DNA of 48,256 nt from a virus. The first letter of the stretch is position 1. Every line of letters starts with the position of its first letter. The stretch lies in IMG/VR virus record IMGVR_UViG_3300027770_000086, positions 1-48,256 of that record; one strand, given 5' to 3'. A model generated the notes under the pieces. That model had not been told where the DNA came from. It was given only the letters and a program-made list of their open reading frames with translations, and did no database searches. This document shows, one piece after another, positions 24,502-32,500 of the stretch. The translations under genes and the position numbers were made by a program.

Positions 24502-25164
24502 ATGAAAAAAGAAATAAGAAAGGCTTTAGTTGAAGCCAAAGAACAAAAAGAAAGACGTTTGATTAAAGAATCGTTAATCAAAAGTAAAATCATGATGATT
24601 TGTGAGTCTGAAGAGAATATCAAAAATTTTGATTCTTTAACAAAAACTAAACAAAGAAAAATTGCTAACGCAATATTAACAGAAATTATTTTAAGTGATG
24701 ACGAATTACTTAATGAAGGATTATGGGATGCTATTACTTCTTTATTTGGTAGTTCTTTTTCAGGATTATTACAAATGATTGGTGAACCTATTGTCAACTC
24801 TATTTTAGGTGCTTTAGGAATGGAAGACGGATACTTTAAAAGTGTGATGATTTCATTCTTCACTAAGAATTGGGGTAGATTGGCAAAAGCTCTAAGAGGT
24901 GACTGTAAAGAACTTACGGGATTAGTTGCGGAGTCGTTAGTTGAGGGAATGGTAATCCAATTATCAAACTCAAAAGGAATGACAGGTGCGGGATATACAT
25001 TCTTAAGAAATACTCTTGAAGACGCAATACACAGTACAAGTTTTATCCAAGGTTTAGAAAATTCTTTAGAGTCAACAGTTTGTGGACTACTTAATAAATT
25101 TACAAGTAAGGCAACTGAAGTTGCTTCAAATTTAAAGGCTAAGCCAGCGTTGGCGGCCTCATAA
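24502..25164 (+). CDS. Probable virion protein, helical
   Basis: 220 residues. Charged leader (MKKEIRKALVEAKEQKERRL, IKESLIKSKIMMICESEE) and LLNEGLWDAITSLFG, then amphipathic helices (SGLLQMIGEPIVNSILGALG) with two Cys, ending Ala-rich (KAKPALAAS-like). The NEGLWD motif after a leader recurs in this phage type (memory). Last gene before the terminator at 25203. Confidence 0.55.
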   Translation: MKKEIRKALVEAKEQKERRLIKESLIKSKIMMICESEENIKNFDSLTKTKQRKIANAILTEIILSDDELLNEGLWDAITSLFGSSFSGLLQMIGEPIVNSILGALGMEDGYFKSVMISFFTKNWGRLAKALRGDCKELTGLVAESLVEGMVIQLSNSKGMTGAGYTFLRNTLEDAIHSTSFIQGLENSLESTVCGLLNKFTSKATEVASNLKAKPALAAS

Positions 25165-25202
25165 AGAATAAAAACAAAAAGGGGGTGTTTTAAATTCTAA
25201 AA

Positions 25203-25229
25203 AAAAGAAGGGTTATTTACCCTTCTTTT
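25203..25229. terminator. Bidirectional terminator
   Basis: AAAAGAAGGGT-TATTT-ACCCTTCTTTT, 11-bp stem with T-run on both sides, at the junction of the convergent virion-like unit and clpP. Confidence 0.9.
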
Positions 25230-25893
25230 TTGTTTTAACAATCTCATCAATTATTCCGTACTCTAAAGCTTGTTCACTATCAAGCCATAAATCTCTTGAA
25301 GCATCATTTTTAACAACTTCAGCCTCTTTACCACAATACTCACCCAATAATTCAAATAAAGTATTGTTGATTTTTTCCCACTCAAGAAACGAAATTCTTG
25401 CGTCTTGGATGTTACCTCCAGCACCTCCCGATGATTGATGTAGCATTGTTCGTGAAAATCTTAAAGAACTTCTTTTACCTTTTGTTCCCGCGCCTAATAA
25501 AATTGAACCCATTGATGCTGCCATACCCGTATTTACTGTTCTAATATCACAGGAGATATAATTCATTACATCAACCATAGATAATCCTGATTTAACACTT
25601 CCACCAGGAGAATCAATATGCATTGTGATATCGGTCTTATCTGATGAATCTAAGAACATTAACTGAGCTTGAACCACAGTTGACATACGGTCATCAACAG
25701 GACCTGCAACCCATAAAAGACGGTCTCTCATTAAACGAGAGAAGATGTCCATTTGAGTCACTCTCATCTCCCTTTCTTCTAAAATGTAGGGAGTCATTGA
25801 TGACTCAATTTGGTTTTCATAATAATGAAGGTCCAAAGAACCTTTACCTAAATGTTTTGTGTAATAATTTTTGAAATCTTGACCAATATTCAT
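25213..25893 (-). CDS. clpP: ClpP-like serine protease
   Basis: 226 residues. Catalytic triad visible: S127 in GMAASMGSILL, H152 in MLHQSSGG, D201 in SRDLWLDSEQALEYGIID; substrate strand IDSPGGSVKSGL. ClpP forms a 14-subunit chamber that degrades proteins fed by AAA+ partners; no phage ClpX/A is seen here, so it may use host unfoldases or act in capsid maturation, as ClpP-fold proteases do in other phages. Longer N-terminus (about 45 residues) than the mature host enzyme. Confidence 0.95.
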   Translation of the reverse strand: MNIGQDFKNYYTKHLGKGSLDLHYYENQIESSMTPYILEEREMRVTQMDIFSRLMRDRLLWVAGPVDDRMSTVVQAQLMFLDSSDKTDITMHIDSPGGSVKSGLSMVDVMNYISCDIRTVNTGMAASMGSILLGAGTKGKRSSLRFSRTMLHQSSGGAGGNIQDARISFLEWEKINNTLFELLGEYCGKEAEVVKNDASRDLWLDSEQALEYGIIDEIVKTKKKGK

Positions 25894-25923
25894 ATTTGAT
25901 AATTTTTATAAAGGTATGTAAAA

Positions 25924-26571
25924 TTATTCAATACACAAAATATCATTAATAATTTCTTTGCTAGAAAGTGAAGTCCAACATCTTGGATGTTGATATGACC
26001 AAAAAGTTTTCCAATAACCAAACCATAATACTCCTTCTTTTCTTGGGTCTATAGTTCTCCAGTCGTTAGATGATTTAGGGTATCTACCAATATTATATAT
26101 TCTATAAAAATCAATATCTTTAGCTAGATATTTTGTATTGAAAGTGTTGTTTAATACATCAAATTTTGATTCAACAACAATTTTACAATTATGTATTGAT
26201 TGGTATTTTTTAATTTGTTCAATCCATATTTCCGCCTCTTCAAAATTTGAAGTATCTAAAACAAATTTTAATAATTTACCATTATCATTATATCTGTGAG
26301 AAAATATTTTTTGTAATCCTGAATCTTCGTTGAATCGGTAAACATTAACTTCAAAATCAAAATAAAATTCTATTGGTAAATTAAAGTATGAATTTTTCCC
26401 TTTACCCGATTTAGTTGTTATATGGTATGATTCTACAAATACAGGAGAATCACTATTTTTTTTAAATTCGTTAATTTCAACTAAATAATATGTTTCAGGA
26501 CCATCAACATAAACTTTAATACCTGACTGAAAATTTAGTCTAATTTTTTCATTATTTATTTGTGTAAACAT
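25924..26571 (-). CDS. Hypothetical protein downstream of carbamoyltransferases
   Basis: 215 residues from ATG 26571 (MFTQINNEKIRLNFQSGIKV); the longer TTG start is unlikely. It overlaps the 3' end of the carbamoyltransferase gene by 20 bases, so it is in the same operon. N-terminal half beta-rich (FYFDFEVNVYRFNEDSG); C-terminal half has NIGRYPKSSNDWRTIDPRK and WFGYWKTFWSYQHPRCW. I do not recognise a family. Context suggests a partner or acceptor of carbamoylation, or a tail-associated protein. Confidence 0.6.
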   Translation of the reverse strand: MFTQINNEKIRLNFQSGIKVYVDGPETYYLVEINEFKKNSDSPVFVESYHITTKSGKGKNSYFNLPIEFYFDFEVNVYRFNEDSGLQKIFSHRYNDNGKLLKFVLDTSNFEEAEIWIEQIKKYQSIHNCKIVVESKFDVLNNTFNTKYLAKDIDFYRIYNIGRYPKSSNDWRTIDPRKEGVLWFGYWKTFWSYQHPRCWTSLSSKEIINDILCIE

Positions 26572-28144
26572 AATTTTCAATAACAAGTTTATCTATTATA
26601 CCATTTTGTAAACTAATAAAAGCGTCTTTGGGATTATCAATGATTGGCTGATTATGTGAATTGAATGACGTATTTAAAAGAATTGGTATTTTTGAAAGTT
26701 TATAATATTCATTTAGAATATTCCAAAATTTTGGACTATTATCTTTTTTAACTAATTGTGGTCTCGCTGTTTTATCTGATTTTTGAATCACTGCGGGAAT
26801 TTTATCAATCCATTCTTCTTTGGTTGGATAACAAATTGTCATGAATTCCGCACTATATTTTGATTTATTACCCTCAAATATATCATCAAAATGTTCTTCC
26901 ATTACTATTGGTGCAAACGGCATTAACTCATATCTCTTTAGTCTTGTGTTAAGTACTTCATGAGTACCAATATCTGTTGGTCTCACTAAAATACTTCTTG
27001 CCCCAAGGGCTCTTGGCCCATATTCAAAACCATCTTGAAACCACCCAATAATTTTACCTTCATTTAAATCTTTTGCAATTTCGTTCGGTTCATAGAATTC
27101 TTTATTAAAATCAAAATTTTTTGATATATTAAAAATTTGATAGTCAGAGTATTTTAATCCAAAATATAAATTTTTTAACTTTTTTGGTTTTGTCCATTCA
27201 CCTAATTCTACTGCTTTGTAAATGCAGGCACCTAATGAAAGTCCTTCATCCCCCATTGCAGGATAAATATAAATTTCATCAATCCAGTCAAGTTCATTTA
27301 TCTTTTGATTTAATTTAACATTGGCGAATAATCCACCTGAAAAACATAATTTTTTGTATTCAGGAAACCTTGTGTGTAGGTCATTTAAAAATGACAAGAA
27401 TAAATCTTCTGTTATTTTTTGTAAATTATATGAAAAAATTTCTCTTTTTGTTTTTGTGTTAAAAAAACCTTTTTGATACATTGAATCAATAACGAGTTGG
27501 GTTTTTCCTGCGGTATTTGATGGAAAGAATTTTAAGTCTTTATAATCAATACATGAATTGAGAAACTTATAAATTTTATCGTCGTAGTGACCATTCGGAG
27601 CCATCCCCATGAGTTTACCTTCATCTTTACACATTTTCCACACACCTTCAAAAGCTGAGGTATATCCCATTATACCATTTGTACTGAAAGCCCAAAGATG
27701 TGCCAAACTTCCTGTGTTACACATATCGTAACTGTATAATAAGTTCATTTTACCATCTTCACACATATAGACTTTCATAACCGACATATCTCCACCACCA
27801 TCATAGGAAATAGTTAAAACTTTTCCGTCCATTCCACTTGTAAAATAGGAACCATAACAATGAGCGTCGTGATGACTTACTCTTTCGTAATTGTTGTTTG
27901 TAATTTGGTTCGCAAATCTATCGGTTAGGGGTTCAACAAATACCCTATGGTCAGAGTCTAATATCTTTAAATCACAATAGTCTTCCACAACTTTTGATGA
28001 TTGTTCTGCAACTGCATCAAAGTTATCTCCAGCTTTAATACGGGTGATTCTTTCTTCTTCAATACAACAAACAATTTCACCATCAATTACAAGTGATGTT
28101 GCTGGACTATGAGACCCACCAAAAAAACCATAAATTGAACTCAT
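26552..28144 (-). CDS. Carbamoyltransferase, NodU/CmcH family (copy 2)
   Basis: 530 residues, about the usual family length. Kae1-like ATPase N-terminus: GFFGGSHSPATSLVIDGEI, IEEERITRIK, HHDAHCYGSYFTSG, ISYDGGGD; C-terminal YrdC-like domain: GWFQDGFEYGPRALGARSIL, LMPFAPIV, ILLNTSFNSHNQPII. The family transfers carbamoyl from carbamoyl phosphate to hydroxyls of sugars or antibiotics (Nod factor, cephamycin, novobiocin). ATG overlaps the first copy's TGA (ATGA). Two tandem copies suggest two acceptor positions or a heteromer. Confidence 0.93.
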   Translation of the reverse strand: MSSIYGFFGGSHSPATSLVIDGEIVCCIEEERITRIKAGDNFDAVAEQSSKVVEDYCDLKILDSDHRVFVEPLTDRFANQITNNNYERVSHHDAHCYGSYFTSGMDGKVLTISYDGGGDMSVMKVYMCEDGKMNLLYSYDMCNTGSLAHLWAFSTNGIMGYTSAFEGVWKMCKDEGKLMGMAPNGHYDDKIYKFLNSCIDYKDLKFFPSNTAGKTQLVIDSMYQKGFFNTKTKREIFSYNLQKITEDLFLSFLNDLHTRFPEYKKLCFSGGLFANVKLNQKINELDWIDEIYIYPAMGDEGLSLGACIYKAVELGEWTKPKKLKNLYFGLKYSDYQIFNISKNFDFNKEFYEPNEIAKDLNEGKIIGWFQDGFEYGPRALGARSILVRPTDIGTHEVLNTRLKRYELMPFAPIVMEEHFDDIFEGNKSKYSAEFMTICYPTKEEWIDKIPAVIQKSDKTARPQLVKKDNSPKFWNILNEYYKLSKIPILLNTSFNSHNQPIIDNPKDAFISLQNGIIDKLVIENYVYTNK

Positions 28145-29814
28145 GTTGTCTTTGTAATTAAAACGTTATTTAATACTAAGAAATCTAATCCATTCTCAAT
28201 AAAACTTTTTATGGCATCTCTGGGTGTTTCTACCATTGGTTCTCTTGGACCATTAAAACTTGTGTTGAGTAATACTGGTACTCCCGTCTTTTTATGGAAT
28301 TTTTTAATTAACGAATAAAACCTGAAATTATTTTTTTCAGTTACTGATTGGTGTCTCGCGGAATAATCTATGTGAGTTACTGCGGGGATTTTATTTCTCC
28401 ATTCTTCTTTTACTGTTGTAGTTACCAACATGTATGGTGAGTAAACGTCTGATTCAAAAATTTCTGATTGATGTTCAAACAAAACAGCTGGAGCAAATGG
28501 TCTATACCATTCTCTTTTCTTAATATCTGAATTGATATGTCCCGTCATCCAAGACTTAATTGGTGATGCAAGTATTGAACGATTACCTAATGCTCTTGGA
28601 CCAATTTCAGAACCTCCTTGGAACCAACCAATTACTCTGTTTTGTGTTAACCAATAAGAAACATCTTCAATTAATTTTTCAAAGTCATCATATTTTTCAA
28701 AAACTAAATGAGGAAATTCATTTAATGTTGAATTTATTTCTTTGTCGGAATATGGTTTTCCAATATATGGGTTTAAAGGTTCAACAATATCAATATCAAT
28801 AAGTTGTTGATAAGCGTACCACGCACATCCCAATGGGATACCGCTATCATCTGCGGGAGGAAGGAAAAAGCAGTCTTCAAATAATCCTGAATTTAATATT
28901 TTTTCATTTGAATTACAGTTCAAGAATGAACCACCAGCAACACATATATTTTTAGAATCAGTTAGTGTTTTTGCCTTTTCTGCAAGCATTAAAGAAACTC
29001 TCTCTTGTTCTCTTTGATAAATTCCTGCAACACAAGCTCTTGAGAAAAAATCTGAATTGTAATTAACTCTTGGATAAATTCTTTTGTTAGGGATAAAAAT
29101 ATCTCCGTCTTTTTCAAGTATAAAATAAGGTGCTTCGTTTACAATATCTTGGTCGGCATAAGACGCAAGACCCATAAGTTTACCTGCTGGCCACGTATTA
29201 TGGTTTGGTTCAAAAATTAATTGTAATGAACCTTCAGAATATACGGTACCAACGGAAACACCATCTTCAGTTTCCAAAGGAACTGGAAATTTAATCCATT
29301 TTTTGTAAACTTCAGTATATTCATTTTTCTTAATGTGATATATTGAAATTCCTTCACTCCAATCTTGACGAGTTTCTATTTTTTCTTCATAGACATCTTT
29401 ATACCAAAGTGGTAGTTTATTGAGATGACTCAAAATACTACCAGACGCGTCGGCAACAACAACCACAGCTTCGTCAAAACCTGAGCTAAAGAAAGACGAA
29501 TATGCGTGAGCTAAATGGTGAGGTAAAAATTTCGTTTTATTTGTTAAATCAACTTTGAAATGTTTTCTCATTTGTTCGTCTATATCATCAACCATTTCGG
29601 TTGTACTATAAACAAATAAATCAATCTCTTTATAAGTTATTCCCAAATAATCTAAACAATAATTAATTGAATCATAAGGTATTGTTCCTCCTTGATATGC
29701 ACCGTCGTGTTTTATTCTTGAAAGTCTTTCTTGGGTAATACCCACGGCAACTTTTCCGTTTTCAATTATAACTGCGCCCTTATCATGGCCAACAGAAAAT
29801 CCTAATGTCCTCAT
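28141..29814 (-). CDS. Carbamoyltransferase, NodU/CmcH family (copy 1)
   Basis: 557 residues. Motifs: GFSVGHDKGAVIIENGKV, ITQERLSRIKHDG, LPHHLAHAYSSFFSSGFD, VVVADASGS, CVAGGSFLNCNSNEKI, then GWFQGGSEIGPRALGNRSIL, WYRPFAPAVL and VLLNTSFNGPREP. All are hallmarks of the two-domain carbamoyltransferase fold. It is only moderately like the following copy, so an old duplication or separate acquisition is likely. Its stop is fused to the next start. No carbamoyl-phosphate synthase is visible, so host carbamoyl phosphate must be used. Confidence 0.94.
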   Translation of the reverse strand: MRTLGFSVGHDKGAVIIENGKVAVGITQERLSRIKHDGAYQGGTIPYDSINYCLDYLGITYKEIDLFVYSTTEMVDDIDEQMRKHFKVDLTNKTKFLPHHLAHAYSSFFSSGFDEAVVVVADASGSILSHLNKLPLWYKDVYEEKIETRQDWSEGISIYHIKKNEYTEVYKKWIKFPVPLETEDGVSVGTVYSEGSLQLIFEPNHNTWPAGKLMGLASYADQDIVNEAPYFILEKDGDIFIPNKRIYPRVNYNSDFFSRACVAGIYQREQERVSLMLAEKAKTLTDSKNICVAGGSFLNCNSNEKILNSGLFEDCFFLPPADDSGIPLGCAWYAYQQLIDIDIVEPLNPYIGKPYSDKEINSTLNEFPHLVFEKYDDFEKLIEDVSYWLTQNRVIGWFQGGSEIGPRALGNRSILASPIKSWMTGHINSDIKKREWYRPFAPAVLFEHQSEIFESDVYSPYMLVTTTVKEEWRNKIPAVTHIDYSARHQSVTEKNNFRFYSLIKKFHKKTGVPVLLNTSFNGPREPMVETPRDAIKSFIENGLDFLVLNNVLITKTT

Positions 29815-29835
29815 TATTTTGATATTTTTAAAAAA

Positions 29836-30120
29836 TTATTCTTGTTCTTCCTTCGTTGCGCTTGTATCCATATTAACAGCGTTTCCTTCAGGAATGTCAT
29901 CATCACATTTGTAGATGTGAACTTGGTTTTCAAATTTGAAAACAATAACTTTTTTAACTTCTTCTCCTAATTTAATTTCTCCAACAACATCAACAACAAT
30001 TCCTTCGTTTTCTTTAAGGATTAGTCCCAATGCTCTTGCGAATATTAGAGATGCGTTTATTAAGTCTTGAGGGCCGTCTTGGTACCCTTCTTCGTTTGGT
30101 TTTAAATGATTTTCTTGCAT
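29836..30120 (-). CDS. Hypothetical protein
   Basis: 94 residues (MQENHLKPNEEGYQDGPQDL...). A small alpha/beta domain (IVVDVVGEIKLGEEVKKVIVF, QVHIYKCDDDIPEG) that looks like a phage regulator or structural accessory; no family recognised. Two bases after the preceding membrane-anchored gene. Confidence 0.6.
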   Translation of the reverse strand: MQENHLKPNEEGYQDGPQDLINASLIFARALGLILKENEGIVVDVVGEIKLGEEVKKVIVFKFENQVHIYKCDDDIPEGNAVNMDTSATKEEQE

Positions 30121-30121
30121 T

Positions 30122-30394
30122 TTATTCAGTTTGTGTACTTTTTATTTCTTCTATCTCATTAACAGCCTTTGGATTTTTTTCTTTGTAAATCTCCAAAGCA
30201 GCTTCGTATCTACCAGCTTCAATAAAATTTTCAAATGATTTGTCGTAAAGACTATCTGATAATTTTGTTAAACTATCAATTTTATTACTTTGAACTTTTA
30301 CAGTCATAATACTATTATTCCACATTACAATTGACCATAATAATGTTAAAATTGATGATACCAACCCAGCTTTTAATGTAGTTTCTATTTTCAT
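30122..30394 (-). CDS. Small membrane-anchored protein
   Basis: 90 residues with an N-terminal hydrophobic helix (LVSSILTLLWSIVMW) and a helical charged tail (AGRYEAALEIYKEKNPKAVN) that resembles a single TPR-like helical pair. Could be a membrane-tethered adaptor. No family recognised. Confidence 0.6.
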   Translation of the reverse strand: MKIETTLKAGLVSSILTLLWSIVMWNNSIMTVKVQSNKIDSLTKLSDSLYDKSFENFIEAGRYEAALEIYKEKNPKAVNEIEEIKSTQTE

Positions 30395-30418
30395 GTTATT
30401 TAAATTTAATAATTTTTT

Positions 30419-30907
30419 TTACGAAAAAAAGGATTTTTGATAATCATTCCAAACACTTTGTAATTTTTGATTTTCTCCTACCAAAGTTGGAACAAAAGGT
30501 TTTTGCGTCATTGTTAATTTCGCCTCTTCAGGGGTTTTATTTCCCTTCCTTAAATTACATTTAAAACAAGATGTGACAAGATTGGTCCATTCGTTTCCAC
30601 CACCTCTTGATTTGGGTATAACGTGGTCTAATGTTAAGTCTTTGTTAGACCCACAATACACACATTGATAATGGTCACGTTTATAAATTCTTGGTCTGCT
30701 AGCTCTAATTGTTCTTGTTTTGTGTTTGATATAATTCAATAATCTGATGATTAACGGGCGTACAAATGTCTTATACCCTGTAAAAATAGGATTCTCATCT
30801 GATTTTATAATCTCAGCTTTACCCTTGTCCACAAGTACAAATCCCCGCCTAATACTCGTCACATTTAGTGGGGTATAATCGTAATTCAAAACCAACACGT
30901 TACTCAT
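30419..30907 (-). CDS. HNH endonuclease
   Basis: 162 residues. CVYCG (C82, C85), LTLDHVIPKSRGGGNEWTNL (D94, H95, N109), CFKCNLRKG (C114, C117) form a complete beta-beta-alpha metal nuclease with a structural zinc, matching the HNH_5-type host-like enzymes common in Bacteroidota and their phages. The N-terminus (LNYDYTPLNVTSIRRGFVLV) is typical of that subfamily. It may cut DNA in packaging, recombination or homing; it stands alone with its own promoter. Confidence 0.93.
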   Translation of the reverse strand: MSNVLVLNYDYTPLNVTSIRRGFVLVDKGKAEIIKSDENPIFTGYKTFVRPLIIRLLNYIKHKTRTIRASRPRIYKRDHYQCVYCGSNKDLTLDHVIPKSRGGGNEWTNLVTSCFKCNLRKGNKTPEEAKLTMTQKPFVPTLVGENQKLQSVWNDYQKSFFS

Positions 30908-30921
30908 TATAGTAATTTTTA

Positions 30922-30929
30922 CAAATATA
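30922..30929 (-). promoter_or_regulatory. TATATTTG -7 element
   Basis: Minus-strand TAnnTTTG, 14 bases before the HNH ATG at 30907. Confidence 0.6.
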
Positions 30930-30951
30930 GTTTATTTTTTAATAGAAACAA

Positions 30952-30981
30952 AAAAGGGGACGAATGTTCTCGTCCCCTTTT
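30952..30981 (-). terminator. Terminator reading leftward
   Basis: AAAAGGGGACGA / TCGTCCCCTTTT, 12-bp stem and 6-base loop, followed on the minus strand by a T-run. It cannot serve the HNH gene, which starts further left, so it points to a minus-strand transcript from 30996-31097. Confidence 0.85.
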
Positions 30982-30995
30982 GATATACTACAGAT

Positions 30996-31097
30996 TTAGC
31001 AATAGTTTATGGTTCGAGATTGTTTAATTCTCATTACATCTACGTTCTCATACGTTGTCGTTGTTCCCAAAAGACACTGTTTATTTCTGTCTATCAT
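30996..31097 (-). CDS. Possible micro-gene (33 aa)
   Basis: ATG 31097 opens MIDRNKQCLLGTTTTYENVD... and stops at 30996-30998, 15 bases before a strong leftward terminator. A TATTTATT motif lies 3 bases before the ATG. Late-type motif plus terminator around a short frame recurs at 31944 and 35035. It could instead be a small RNA. Confidence 0.4.
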   Translation of the reverse strand: MIDRNKQCLLGTTTTYENVDVMRIKQSRTINYC

Positions 31098-31100
31098 AAT

Positions 31101-31108
31101 AATAAATA
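31101..31108 (-). promoter_or_regulatory. TATTTATT motif (minus strand)
   Basis: One mismatch from TATTTATA, next to the 33-aa frame. Confidence 0.3.
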
Positions 31109-31141
31109 TCAACAAAAATTTTGTAGAATCAAATTAATTAT

Positions 31142-31149
31142 TATCTTTG
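31142..31149 (+). promoter_or_regulatory. TATCTTTG -7 element
   Basis: TAnnTTTG 21 bases before ATG 31171; a TTTTG about 20 bases upstream (near 31118-31122) can act as the -33 element. Confidence 0.65.
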
Positions 31150-31170
31150 TGGTATATTAAAACAAATACT

Positions 31171-31908
31171 ATGAAACTTAAACAACTTTTCCTTGCGGTG
31201 ATGGTAACCGTATTAGCAATCTCTTGTACCAAACAGGATATTATTATTGATAAAAAAGAAACCTTAACTCAAGTTAATGCCACCGCATCGGTTGCATCAA
31301 CATCAACACCTGAAACAAATAATAAAGCTTACATCTTTGTTGAGCCGTATACAAAATATGTAATGGTTGCAAATTATCTTAATACGGTAACTCAATCGTT
31401 AAATAAAACACGTTTTTTAGGTTTCTTCGTTGGACCTGGCGCGTCAGTTCAACACAACTTACTTTATTACATTGATATGCCACATTGGTATGATGGAAGA
31501 TTACCATCAGTAATTGAAGCTGAAATTCCACAAGTTAGTGGAGGTACAGATTCTTTTGGAAATACTAAAATTGCATATAATTTTACAACCGTTAAAATAC
31601 CAAAAAATACTGTATCGGGTTTTGGATGGATTAACATTTTAATTCCTGTTTCTGCAATGTCTAATGATACAAAAAGACAGAAAACAATTTATACATATGA
31701 GAAGATAGGAAACACATTGGTAACCAACGGAACCGTTCAAGGAAGGTCATATAACATGAACAGTGTGATGTATTCATATACTTTCAACTATCAAGGAAAT
31801 AGAATACCAAAAGGAGTTTATCGTTTATATACAACATATCCTGACACAGGTAATAGAGCTAATTTAAACACAACAAATGATTACTACTTAAGAGGTAATG
31901 GAAATTAA
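31171..31908 (+). CDS. Exported lipoprotein
   Basis: 245 residues from ATG 31171 (MKLKQLFLAVMVTVLAISCT), with lipobox LAISC at Cys 19; the 8-codon upstream extension lies in the promoter. Body is beta-rich (FVEPYTKYVMVANYLNTVTQ, FGWINILIPVSAMSND, YTFNYQGNRIPKGVYRLYTT). It resembles a jelly-roll or Ig domain but no family is recognised. Own host-type promoter, so possibly expressed early at the host surface. Confidence 0.7.
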   Translation: MKLKQLFLAVMVTVLAISCTKQDIIIDKKETLTQVNATASVASTSTPETNNKAYIFVEPYTKYVMVANYLNTVTQSLNKTRFLGFFVGPGASVQHNLLYYIDMPHWYDGRLPSVIEAEIPQVSGGTDSFGNTKIAYNFTTVKIPKNTVSGFGWINILIPVSAMSNDTKRQKTIYTYEKIGNTLVTNGTVQGRSYNMNSVMYSYTFNYQGNRIPKGVYRLYTTYPDTGNRANLNTTNDYYLRGNGN

Positions 31909-31922
31909 TTGACTTTGGAACA

Positions 31923-31930
31923 TATTTATA
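31923..31930 (+). promoter_or_regulatory. TATTTATA motif, putative late promoter
   Basis: Exact motif, 13 bases before the 31-aa frame at 31944. Confidence 0.45.
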
Positions 31931-31943
31931 ATATTATTACACT

Positions 31944-32039
31944 ATGAGACATTTGAATTTAAATACAGGGAACACGCCGACAACACCTAATGGTGATACG
32001 GGCACTCTATGCTTAGATTCAGATACTGATGTTGGATAA
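31944..32039 (+). CDS. Micro-gene (31 aa)
   Basis: MRHLNLNTGNTPTTPNGDTG..., 31 codons, with a TATTTATA motif just upstream and a strong terminator 24 bases after the stop. The isolated promoter-frame-terminator unit supports a deliberately expressed peptide. Asn/Thr/Gly/Asp-rich, no membrane helix. No known family; a small RNA remains possible. Confidence 0.5.
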   Translation: MRHLNLNTGNTPTTPNGDTGTLCLDSDTDVG

Positions 32040-32063
32040 TTAAAAAATGAAGCCAAATATTAA

Positions 32064-32090
32064 AACCCTGAATCTTGAAAGTTCAGGGTT
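32064..32090 (+). terminator. Terminator before the tRNA array
   Basis: AACCCTGAA / TTCAGGGTT with a 9-base loop followed by seven T. Confidence 0.88.
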
Positions 32091-32107
32091 TTTTTATTAT
32101 TGGATAT

Positions 32108-32180
32108 AGAGTAGTTGACCAATAGGTAGGTCCCTTGCTTTGGGAGCAAGTGCGTGCAGGTTCGAACCCTGTCTACTCTA
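32108..32180 (+). tRNA. tRNA-Pro(UGG)
   Basis: Acceptor AGAGTAG/CTACTCT, D-stem GACC/GGTC, anticodon stem CTTGC/GCAAG with loop TTTGGGA (TGG). Discriminator A followed by CT; no CCA. Confidence 0.95.
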
Positions 32181-32182
32181 CT

Positions 32183-32314
32183 ATGAAAAAAGAAAAACAT
32201 CCATTTTGGAGTATTACGACTTTGTTTTTAGGAATAATATTTGTATTTTTGTCTCCAGTGATAGTAGGTTGGAATTTGTGGTTATTTGTAAGAGTCTCCT
32301 TAGCTCAGCGATAG
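32183..32314 (+). CDS. Small membrane protein (43 aa) overlapping tRNA-Asn
   Basis: ATG 32183, 2 bases after tRNA-Pro, opens a 43-codon frame: MKKEKHPFWSITTLFLGIIF, one long hydrophobic helix (LFLGIIFVFLSPVIVGW) and WLFVRVSLAQR. The last seven codons are the first 21 bases of tRNA-Asn. The helix is too well formed to be an accidental frame, but the overlap means full translation and tRNA maturation compete on one transcript. No family recognised. Confidence 0.5.
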   Translation: MKKEKHPFWSITTLFLGIIFVFLSPVIVGWNLWLFVRVSLAQR

Positions 32315-32365
32315 AGCGATTCGCTGTTAACGAATAAGTCCCTGGTTTGAACCCAGGAGGAGACG
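32294..32365 (+). tRNA. tRNA-Asn(GUU)
   Basis: Acceptor GTCTCCT/AGGAGAC, anticodon stem ATTCG/CGAAT with loop CTGTTAA, T-arm CCTGG-TTTGAAC-CCAGG. Discriminator G then CA. Confidence 0.95.
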
Positions 32366-32371
32366 CAAAAA

Positions 32372-32445
32372 GGATTGTTGGTGAAGTTGGTTATCATGCT
32401 ACCCTGTCACGGTAGAGTTCACGGGTTCGAGTCCCGTACGGTCCG
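32372..32445 (+). tRNA. tRNA-Asp(GUC)
   Basis: Acceptor GGATTGT/ACGGTCC (two G-U type pairs), anticodon stem CTACC/GGTAG, loop CTGTCAC. Discriminator G then CA. Confidence 0.94.
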
Positions 32446-32460
32446 CAAAGTGGGTAAAAC

Positions 32461-32496
32461 GTGTAGTAACCACAGGAATGATATCTTCCACTACAC
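32461..32496. ncRNA. Structured spacer between tRNA-Asp and tRNA-Gly
   Basis: GTGTAGT (32461-32467) pairs with ACTACAC (32490-32496); inside, GGAA/TTCC forms a second short helix around TGATATC. Fills the 55-base gap between the tRNA genes. Confidence 0.45.
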
Positions 32497-32500
32497 TCTC

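Noticed and set aside
24465-24863. Minus-strand frame opposite the 24502-25164 gene
   Set aside because: It is a shadow of a gene that has a leader, a neighbour-consistent direction and a terminator.
30908-31170. Plus-strand 43-codon frame from about 31009
   Set aside because: It lacks a leader and crosses the region better explained by the minus-strand micro-gene with its own terminator.
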